From the NCBI GenBank assembly GCA_963082975.1, contig OY720346.1, positions 42,571,296-42,635,295 on the forward strand: a stretch of DNA of 64,000 nt, written 5' to 3'. The translations under genes and the position numbers were made by a program. The stretch is from Labia minor (Eukaryota > Arthropoda > Insecta > Dermaptera > Spongiphoridae). Position 1 is the stretch's first letter, and every line of letters begins with the position of its first letter. Positions 45,948 through 54,535 of the stretch are shown here, one piece after another. The notes below the pieces were generated by a model, which had not been told where the DNA came from, did not search any database, and saw only the letters and a program-made list of their open reading frames with translations.

Positions 45948-46383
45948 ATACTTAAAGGAACTTAAGGCATGAGTTATGCTGGTGGCCTAATATAATGAAA
46001 ATCTATAAAGTGACTGATGGAATGAATAAATGAACGACTTTAAGTATCGTCACTGCACATAAATATCCATTATAAATATCTATTATAAATTATTAATAGT
46101 TGATTTATTGGTATATATCAACCCCTTAACTATGTATTATGAAAACAAAACTAAACTCAAAAACTCCGTCAACATTCTCTTATACTTTAATAATGTTTGA
46201 AAATAAATTTTTATGATTTAATAGTCAATTATTAATATATTTATAGATATGTGGTTTAAAACTGTATATAGATCTGATGAATGAAAAAAAAGAAGAAAAA
46301 GTTGTTTTGTATTTTTTTTTAATTATTTATTATTCACAATATGTGTTTCTGAAAATAAATTGATATCTTTATTAACAACATAC
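45041..46383. other. AT-rich sequence
   Basis: (TA)n arrays at about 45892-45942. The segment 45390-45560 has mixed composition with CACACTC and GAGA repeats. No gene is recognised. Confidence 0.55.
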
Positions 46384-46425
46384 AAGGTCTGAAGATGGTC
46401 TTGATTAAGACCGAAACGTCAGAGT
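46384..46425 (+). ncRNA. Hammerhead-like motif (Penelope-like signature)
   Basis: GGTCTGAAGATGGTCTTGAT continues as TAAGACCGAAACGTCAGAG. The pieces are CTGAAGA, a 6-bp stem GGTCTT/AAGACC closed by GATT, GAAA, and then CGTC. Compared with a hammerhead ribozyme core (CUGAUGA, stem II, GAAA, stem III, UH) the order is right. However, one core base differs and stem III is almost absent. It is more safely described as the repeated terminal motif of a retroelement. Confidence 0.3.
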
Positions 46426-46991
46426 AGAAGCCGAAAATAATATAAAACAGTTTTTCTTCTTTTTCTTTAATTAACAGACAAGTGGCTATATTTCTAATTA
46501 AAAAAATATTATTTTGTATATAAATAATATAATAATCACAATAATTAAACAAATAAGAATATTAAATTTATACATTATACATTACATACATTATTTCTAT
46601 ATTTTTCTAGAAATTTTTATTTTTAAAGGATTTTATAAATGTTATAAAAATTTAATCAGTCAAGAAAGATGGACATAATTCACTGAATAATAGATATATT
46701 ATTCAAGATTTAAGTTGTTCCATTTCCTCTATCAATTTTTTTCATGAAGCGGTGGTTAGTATCTTTGTATATATGTATGTACATACATAAATATTCGTGT
46801 TAATTCAAAATTGGATTCCTACAAATACGTTGTGTTGAAAAACCTACTTCATATATTTTTTTCAGATAAAAAAAACAATTAAACTACCGTTTATCTCCCT
46901 TAAATATTCTTACTCATTTTAGTTACATATTTTAAAAGTATATTATTTATAAATTTTATATTATATTATGTAATGTATATAATATAATATG
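46426..46991. other. AT-rich sequence
   Basis: It is AT-rich with short GTATGTACATACAT-type palindromic repeats near 46775-46790. Nothing else is recognised. Confidence 0.55.
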
Positions 46992-47543
46992 AAGAGCCAA
47001 TTCTAGGGGCAAAAGAAGATTTGGCGCCCTTTTATACAAGAATATACAAATTCACTACAAATTAAATAATAGTAAAAAACGCAAAAAATTAAAATTATTT
47101 ACAAAATAAATGTAAAAAAATATTTTATTTTTATATCGGTCCCCCCTAAAAAATGAGGTCTCCGGGGAATGGCGGAGACTGCATAACGTCTATGCACTAT
47201 GACCTCTATGCATCTCAAGATATAGTTAGAATTATAAAATCGAGAAGGCTGTAATAGACAGGGCACGTGGCTAGAATGGGAGAGGAAAGATTGTCGAGAA
47301 ATATATTGGTGGGAGACCGAGTGGGAAACGCCCGTTTGGAAGATCAAAGACGCGGTGGGTGGTTAATTTAGGAAGGGACGTGAGAGAGATGAGAGAGGGT
47401 AGGGATTGGAGAATTGTGGCTCAGAATAGGGATACTTGGAGAAGTGTGGTTGCTGCGGCAAAGAGCTTTCGAGTTTTGTAGAGGCACAGAGAGACACAGA
47501 TCGGCGCCCCTCAAAATTTAGCGTCCGCCCCTATCTGGCTCCG
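46992..47543. mobile_element. Decayed DNA transposon (hAT-like ends) carrying a LINE insertion
   Basis: The left end GAGCCAATTCTAGGGGC...TTGGCGCCC and right end (reverse complement GAGCCAGATAGGGGCGGACGC...GGGGCGCC) are degraded inverted repeats. The G+C-rich GGCGCCC blocks are common near hAT ends. The LINE fragment at 47160-47505 separates the halves. No clean target duplication was found. Confidence 0.45.
47160..47505 (+). mobile_element. LINE 3' end (copy L5), nested
   Basis: The plus strand encodes the LINE C-terminal tail. TGWETPVWKIKDAVGG-type sequence in one frame corresponds to GKRPFGRSKTRWVVN, followed by LGRDVREM, VAQNRDTWRSVVAAAKSFRV and a stop. It ends AGAGGCACAGAGAGACACAGA, a degraded (GATA)n tail. 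It sits inside the element at 46992-47543 with only ~170 bp of that element to its left. Confidence 0.7.
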
Positions 47544-49074
47544 AAAATATGTATATAATGGTAATAATAATTTAGATTAATATTTTATTTTAACTTTGTA
47601 TTCTTTCTATACGTAACATTAAAAAATAAAAATATAATTTTTTTTTTCATTTTATTAAAATAGGAAAAGTATTAAAAAAAAAATATTAACTTTTGCATTA
47701 TATTTAAAATGTCCAGCATAAAGCTATTCTATTTTAATAGCCAGAATATATATTGTAATTGTAAAATAATGCCAATATATAGGGTAAAGTAAACAATCGT
47801 TGGCCCCCTATCACTAAAACACAAATAATAAGAGATTTTTATTTTAAAAATTGCTCTATTAACTATGGTTATGTAATCTATGGTTGTATGGTTTATATCA
47901 CTATAGAATACCTAGGCCAATAACTATAACAGGGGGCCAATAACTGTATATTTTATGATTTTTGCGTGCTTATTGAAAATGTGTTGAGAAAATGATTTTT
48001 TTTTATTCATCAAAATGCACATAGTATCTATGTTCTGCAAACCTAAGATATGCATTAAAAACTGCTAGAAATTGCTTAAGGGGGCCAACGACTGTATGCT
48101 TTACCATATATATGTATATATTATGAATATTGTATATTGATAATAAAGTGTTAAATTTATATATTAGTTTATAATATAGAAATTCTTCATTCATATGAAA
48201 TGATCGAAATGTCAAAATATGATTCCCTTTCTCTCTCTCTCTCTGTCTCTCTTCCGTCGTAGACAGGTTGAAGGTAGTTTCTGTAAAGTTAAATTACAAT
48301 TTCATTGGCTGGCTGGCTGGCTGTTGTTGTTGTCGTTTCAAACTCCATCTATTCCCTCTTTTCTTTCTCTCTCCCTGTCTCTCTCTCTCTCTCTCTCTCA
48401 ACTTCTGTCTGTCTGTCTCTCTGTCTGTCTGTCTGATTCATTTACCCCTTTAACCTTTTCTCTACTCCATAAGCCATCACCTCCTCCCCCTACCCCTCCC
48501 ACCCTATTACACTTCACATCACACTCTGTGAATCAAATCAAGTTGAATAGAATTTAACAACTCTAAGAGGATTTTCTATGCTATTAAATGTATAATTATT
48601 ATTGATCATTATCAAACCCACCCATTTATTGAATTTCCTAGCCATCAGCCACCCCTTCTCAACCCACTTCAATTACGCCATTTGAAAGCTTCAGGACACT
48701 TGAATGAATATTAATTATGATCATAAATTGAAAAAAAAACAAATCTAATGATTTATATAAATGTCTATAAAATTCAAATTCATATTTATTTATTTATTGG
48801 ATGATTTCTTTTAATTTATTATTACGTCAGTTTGTCTAAATTGTTTACATATGTAGGTATGAATGTATGTTTCATTTTGTAATCTGCTCACCCCACCCCC
48901 TAACCACCCACACTCGACATCCACATCTACACATGCTTTGGAAGGGAAGTAATGTGTAGTGAAATTTGTAAGCTCGTTATCTAACAATTCTTGTCGAGTT
49001 GTTGTTGGTCCTCTCACTTTGTTTTCATTACCACACACATCTCTATCTCTCTCTCTCTCTCTCACATACACAAA

Positions 49075-49110
<36 letters not shown>

Positions 49111-49633
49111 GATCTTATCTACTCATCCATTTCTCAACTCACCCTCTTCCATTTTGTCTTTGTAATATGCCTTTTAAAATGTTAATGATACGTAATTGAA
49201 GTGAATTTACAAATGAAAAAAATACCTTAGAAATAAAAAAGAACGAGTGGAATGGAGGTTAGGGGGAAATACAGAATAACGAGTTACCAACCTAAAAACA
49301 TTTAAACTTAATTTAAAAATAAAAACAAGACACGTTGTAAAACGATATTTCATTTATTTTCTATATTTATAAAAAAAAAAATAATAATAATAACTCACAC
49401 AATTTGAAATGAGACGAAGAAATCTGATATTCCATGAATATTTTTTATTCTGCATATTTTGTTAAAAAAAATAAACCTCTAATAAAATACAAATCCATTA
49501 AGTAAATTGAATCTTAATTAAATTATATAATAAATAAATATTATCATATTTCATCTTATGAAATATATACGAGAATATATATATGGTATTTATATAATGT
49601 ATATATACAAGCAAAGAGCAAAAGGCACTTGGC
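47544..49633. other. AT-rich sequence with pyrimidine-rich tracts
   Basis: (CT)n/(GTCT)n tracts occupy 48230-48260 and 48355-48435. (GGCT)n is near 48307-48322, (CT)n near 49042-49062 and (TA)n near 49078-49106. Three GGGGGCCAA blocks (about 47806, 47933 and 48079, first one variant) hint at an old repeat at 47790-48110. A minus-strand frame at 48811-49071 ends near a GTGAGC donor but lacks an acceptor, so it is not called. Confidence 0.45.
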
Positions 49634-50075
49634 CAGAGATGGAAAACCTAAGACCCGCCGGGCAGGCACACAAACTTTCATAACAATATAATCACAACAG
49701 AAAGCTAAAATTAGTTTAAATATTTGTCATTACAATTTATTATTATGTATTTTTCAAGATTCTCACTGGTAAAAGATGCTCTATTTCTCAATTATCCGAA
49801 AGAATTGTTTTATATATTGAAAATGTGCGTTCAACTTCACAAGAGGTTAATGGACTAAATTTTAAATTAGCCATTTCAGATGGCGTTAAATTTTCTTCTT
49901 CTGTACAACTATATTCTCCTAAATTCCTGGCTATTCTTTCTATTATTGTTCAACCAGGATTCCGCTTCATTATTTTCTCAATTTTTTTAGTGAGATCGAA
50001 GGCAATAGAACCAGGTGCTTTTTTGATAATTTCTTGAAATCTCTGGAATATTTTTACAGACTGAATGTCTATAGC
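49634..50075 (-). pseudogene. hAT transposase C-terminal remnant
   Basis: The left edge CAGAGATGGAAAACCTAAGACCCGCCGGGC looks like a hAT terminus. On the minus strand the frame reads QEIIKKAPGS, DLTKKIEKIMKRNPG, IARNLGEYS, then PSEM-A and NLKFSPLTSCEVERTFSIYK. This is the hAT C-terminal dimerisation domain (SC(D)VERSFS signature). A few stops break it. The other end of the element is lost where the MITE at 50080 begins. Confidence 0.7.
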
Positions 50076-50079
50076 CGCC

Positions 50080-50409
50080 TACAACGGGTCTAAGGTAGCG
50101 AATAAAAAATTTGGGAGTCCATGAAATGAATTTAGGGATCTACGTTAGTGAATCTCAAGACTATTTACTTACATACATAATGCATATACTAATGTACATA
50201 CTGTATTATATATAATACTATCTTACAATTAATTATGGCTCTTAAAAATAAAGGCAAATTGTTTTTCCGACATGGCTCTTAAAACATTTTTAATTTTTCT
50301 AAAGAAAAATGGTACAATTTTTTTTACAAAAAATCAATTTAGGGGGTCTACCCAAAACCGAAAAACATGGTAAGGGGTCTACGACACAAAAAAGTTTGGG
50401 ACCCTATGA
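50080..50409. mobile_element. hAT MITE, truncated relative of 7168-7421
   Basis: In the opposite orientation to the 7.2-kb copy it shares GGGTCTA..GGTAGCGAATAA.AAATTTGGG.GTCCATGAAATGAA, TTTTTCCGACATGGCT and the terminus AAGTTTGGGACCCTATG. The left terminus is missing. About 80 bases of AT-rich DNA in the middle are not in the other copy. Confidence 0.6.
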
Positions 50410-50984
50410 TCTGCCGCTAAGTGGCGTCGAGGCGACCTGGCGCGTCAAATGATTATTTCAAAATAAAGGGTGTTTCTTTTAGAGGTATAGAACTTTAAAT
50501 TGCAATAAAACAACGATGGATTTTTCGATTGACATGCATTTTATTTATACGAAAGATAATCTTGTGTCATTACATTTTATATATGATTTTTGGCATATGA
50601 CCGCCACGGCTGTCTCGGATGTAGTCCAATCTGGACGTCCAATTTTCGATAACTTTTTCCAACATTTGTGGCCGTATATCGGCAATAACACGGCGAATGT
50701 TGTCTTCCAAATGGTCAAGCTTTTGTGGCTTATCCGCATAGACTTTACATAGTCCCACAGAAAGTAGTCTAGCGGTGTTAAATCACAAGATCTTGGAGGC
50801 CAATTAACAGGTCCAAAACGTGAAATTAGGCGGTCACCAAACGTGTCTTTCAATAAATCGATTGTGGCACGAGCTGTGTGACATGTTGCGCCGTCTTGTT
50901 GGAACCACAGCTCCTGGACATCATGGTTGACCTTCCCGCATATAAATAGGTAATTAGGTTATTATTATTATGTTTTAACAACAA

Positions 50985-52115
50985 CTAGCTGCTCCGAGCG
51001 CCTTCGGCGCTCTTCACATCTAGACGGGGGCTCCGCCCCCTGTACCCCCGAGTGATACATAGTATTTGGTTGAAAGTCTGTATGTAAAAGGTTTTCATCC
51101 ATTTTGTTTCAATAAGTAGATAAGACATGTATTTGTTTTCTTGTAAAATATATTTTAATTTAATCAGTAAATTAATTATATATTACTATATTGTATTTAT
51201 CTAACTCTGCGTCTCTACAATTTTCGAAAGTTCTTAGCCGCAGCATCCATATTTCTCTAAGCGTCCCTATCCTGAGCTACAACCAAATCCTACCCTGTCC
51301 CATCTCTCCCATGTCCCTTCCTTCATTGTCCACCCACCTTGGTCCTTGGTCTTCCACCGGATGTTTCCCAATCGGTTTCTCCCAATTTCTAGTTTCTCCA
51401 ATGCCAACCACGTCCCCTTCCCATCCCAGCCTTCTTGATTTTATAACCTTAACTATATCTGGACATTATTTCTCGTTATGCCATCTCCGCCATCCCCCTG
51501 TGACCTCATCTTCTTTTGGCCTATAAATGCTGCGAACAATATTAATCTCACAAATACTCTAAATCTACTCTCGTCTCCCAGAGTCATCGATAACGTCCCG
51601 TCTTTAGGTGCTCTGCCCCAAAAATGTCTTCGGGACACCCTACTGTTTTTTCAATATTTAGGATATTTCGTAATTTTTTTTTTCAAAATTTTTTCAATTT
51701 AGTTCTAAAAAAAAGATATACCGTTTGTCCCGGGTTGGTGTTTTCGAAATATGGTCACCCTAGTCACCGATCAACATGAAAAATAATTGTTTTATATATT
51801 TTAATTTTGATCCTCTTTGATGAGATAAGCCCCTTTACTGCATAATAACAGGCGTTACTCAATTACAACGTCGATTTAAATTCTTCTCGAATATTATTAT
51901 CCTTCGTGATTAGAGATCTTAAGTATTTAAATATTTATACTTTTTCAAATTCTACATTTTGTATGTTAATTGTTTGTAAGTCGTATCCGTATCATAATTC
52001 TTGAATTTTTTTGTTTAATTACATTTCGGTTGATTTTTCCCCAATTTCTCTAATCGTATGTCTCCTCTCTTCCAGTCCAATTCATTTACCTATCAATGTT
52101 GCATGAGGAATTTAA
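50985..52115 (-). mobile_element. LINE 3' part (copy L6) with intact G+C hairpin terminus
   Basis: The plus strand begins ACTAGCTGCTCC, then GAGCGCCTTCGGCGCTC (perfect 7-bp hairpin) and GGGGGCTCCGCCCCC (6-bp hairpin). After the 200-bp extension the minus strand encodes the damaged LINE tail (SRFRVFVRLILFAAFIGQKK and similar). Farther right, 51780-52115 matches the same upstream region as copy L3 (GATGAGATAAGCC, CATAATAACAGGCGTTACTC). The MITE at 51618-51766 interrupts it. Confidence 0.7.
51618..51766. mobile_element. MITE copy (relative of 8656-8868) nested in LINE L6
   Basis: It contains CAATATTTAGGATATTTCGTAA, a TTTTTTCAATTTAGTTC block, GTCCCGGGTTGGTGTTTTCGAAATATGG and the end GGTCACCCTA, matching the right two thirds of 8656-8868. 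The left terminus is unclear. The LINE sequence resumes at about 51770. Confidence 0.55.
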
Positions 52116-53766
52116 ATTTCTTAATTTGGCTAGAACACTCCATTTTTTAAAATTTTAAATAGAGGGAGAGAGAGAGGTTCTAATTATATATATATCTGTT
52201 TCTATGACAGCAAAAAAGTAAACAAATTACATACATACAAACACTCTCCTTTATATATATTTCTGGAAAATGGAACACCCGCAGCTCAGCTCAGGAGTTA
52301 CCTAAGATTCTAATTTCTTTTTTATTTTTCATCATTTGAGGTACCCTTCACCTCAGAAAAATTTGGTTACCTTACTCCTTGTATTTTAGGCTCTGGAGTT
52401 TTTTGCGTACAGACGGACACTATCGTATTAAATATATAGATAAAAATAACAAACTAATTAATTTAAATTATAAAGTAAAATGGTTTAACACTATTATATA
52501 TATTTATAATTTACACCTAACGCTACTTGTATAGGTAAAAGTCACTTCCGGTAGTCAGATCATGATGAAATTTGGTATCTCAATTTTTTTCATATTTTTA
52601 AATCTATATACAAAATATGAAGCAAATATCTCGAAGCAAACTGGTACTTTACTTGAAAGGTAAACGCAACCAGTGTAGGTAAAGTACCACTTCCGGTTAA
52701 CCGATTTTGACGAAATTTTGATAGAAATCTACAAACTGTGAATAATATCGGTGTACCAAATTTCGAAGTCCTAGCTTGATTAGTTTTTGAGTAAATTTGC
52801 TCACAGACATTACATACATACATACATACATATATCATACATACATACATACGGGGAGGCTTAAAACGTCAAGATCTATCGAAATCTCGAAGTCGAAATT
52901 TTTGACGATTCCAATACTTCCCTTATACGAAGTATGCGGGAAAGTAAAAATTTAGTAATCATGGCTCTATATTGATCACCATTGACTGTAACGTTCTGTC
53001 GTCATCGTTTTTGAAGAAGTACGGACCAATGATTCCACCAGCCCATAAAGCGCACCAAACAGTCAGTTTTTCTGGGTGTAACGGTGTTTCGACATACACT
53101 TGAGGATTAGCTTCACTCCAAATGCGGCAGTTTTGTTTGTTGACGTAGCCATTCAACCAGACTCATTCGGGTCTTCCTCAATTTTTCTTCTGTACGCACC
53201 GTACGGCGTCGATGGGGATGCGAGTTATCAATAAGAGTAAACGTGGTGCGAAAACGTTCCACGGTTAATTGAATTAACTGCTCTGATGAACAATTTTGTC
53301 GACGATAAAATGGACGTAGTGCACGATACGTATTCCGCACAGAACCATTATTTTCGAAATAAAATTGCACTATTTGCAAGCGTTGTTCAGGCGTGAGTCT
53401 ATTCATGAATTGCCAAACCAAACTGAGAATAAATCACTTGACAGCTGTTAAATCGGTCGTAAACTTGAACAGAAATGCCAACTTAAAGATCTATACCTCG
53501 AAAAAAAAACACCCTTTATTTTCTTGATTATTCAAAAAAAATTTTAAATTTAGCCTATGTATAGCTCGTAAAAATTGAAAATTGGCTATTTGAACTTAAA
53601 ATAGGTACTAAAAAAAGGCATTTATATATGAAATAGGTACTTTAAAAACCAGAATCGGGCAAAATAGGTAATATAGTCACTAACAAATGCCTCTTCTTTT
53701 ATTCAGAATTTCATGAAACGTATACATATCAAATTGGCCTAAATTTTAAGCCATAAATTAAATAAG

Positions 53767-54455
53767 TTGACCTGTGGCCAGGTCCGAACCGACCGACGGT
53801 TTGAAATAAATTAATTTCCAGCTACAGAAACAATTTCAATAATTTTAATATATCTATTAATGTAATAAAAAACAGATATGAATACATAAATAATAAATAT
53901 AAACATTTTTAATTTTATTTTATTTATAATATATATGCAAGACCAGGCTGTGACGTCATGCATGGCTGGATGACGTCATATAATTTTAAATCAAGAAAAA
54001 ACTAATAAATATGATTTTTTTCGAGGATAAAACCAATACAAAATGCATGGTTCGTGGTGATATATAAAAAAATCTCCTTTGGTGTGAAAATAACCCTTTC
54101 CTTCCTATCGTCGATCGCTAATACTACCACTTCCGGTTTCCGGAATTGCACCAAAAGTTGATCAATTCATCCCACTGATGCATTAAGTAAATATACCAAA
54201 TTTCATCAAAATCGGTTGAGCCGTTCAGGCTGTACACATCTATACGGACGGACAGACGGACGGACAGACGGACAGACATCATGCTAAAAATACTTTTTTC
54301 TGTTTAGAAAATGCATCATTCGTGGAGATATGTAAAAATCTCCACATGTGAAATTTGGTGTGAAAACAATACCTCCCTTACTATCGTCGGTCGGTAAAAA
54401 AGGCAAATAGGGCGAAATCCGAGCCCTACTTATGACCTTTCTTACTACCGAAGTG
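53767..54455 (-). repeat. Interspersed repeat family X, copy 4
   Basis: It is the reverse complement of 26318-26972 with few differences. It starts TTGACCTGTGGCCAGGTCCG (plus strand) and includes two TGACGTCA-like sites (53950-53985), TTCCGGTTTCCGG, the CGGACAGACGGACGG array (54246-54276) and CTATCGTCGGTCGG. It extends past the homologous end with a minus-strand frame, ENHTSVVRKVISRARISPYL, that looks like genuine code, but no family was identified. Confidence 0.65.
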
Positions 54456-54499
54456 TGGTTCTCCAAAAGTCTAAATTCTAAAGACTATAATATAATCTG

Positions 54500-54502
54500 T
54501 AA

Positions 54503-54534
<32 letters not shown>
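54500..54534. repeat. (TAA)n microsatellite at the LINE insertion site
   Basis: About ten TAA units directly precede the LINE body. A shorter run (GATAATAATAATAA, 57204-57217) directly follows its 3' end. The pair fits insertion into a TAA microsatellite. Confidence 0.85.

Positions 54535-54535
<1 letters not shown>

Larger units (their letters stand above)
50940..52935. mobile_element. Composite insert in the mariner (family Y plus LINE and MITE)
   Basis: The mariner coding sequence stops at ITKFLL and resumes at KVNHDVQELW across this block. Its outer edges resemble inverted repeats (left CTTCCCGCATATAAA, right reverse complement CTTTCCCGCATACTTCG). Inside the right part (52500-52933) is AAGTACCACTTCCGGTTAACCGATTTTGACGAAATTT (given in part), a (CATA)n array (52809-52850) and GGGGAGGCTTAAAACGTC. 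The left part is LINE copy L6. The family is not identified. Confidence 0.5.
50466..53516 (-). mobile_element. Mariner (DD37E-like) with exact TA duplications, split by nested elements
   Basis: Its ends are AAGGGTGTTTCTTTTAGAGG and, inverted, AAGGGTGTTTTTTTTTCGAGG (first 20 compared), flanked by TA at 50464-50465 and 53517-53518. On the minus strand from 53421 it reads MNRLTPEQRLQIVQFYFENN, RTVRTEE, EEDPNES, then jumps to LNGYVNKQNCRIWSE, HPEKLTVWC, GGIIGPYFF and VNGDQYRAMITKFLL. About 2 kb of nested DNA follows (50940-52935), then HDVQELWFQQDGATCHTA, FGDRLISRFGPVNWPPRSCD, LTPLDYFLW and the C-terminus. An internal deletion after EEDPNES removes the first catalytic aspartate, so the copy was already defective. 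Confidence 0.85.

Noticed and set aside
48219-48557. 112-codon open frame with Ser-Leu repeats
   Set aside because: It is a translation of (TCTC)n and (GTCT)n microsatellites.
48811-49071. Minus-strand frame ending at a GTGAGC donor-like site
   Set aside because: No acceptor was found and the N-terminal part is a (GA)n translation; the donor-like match alone is weak.
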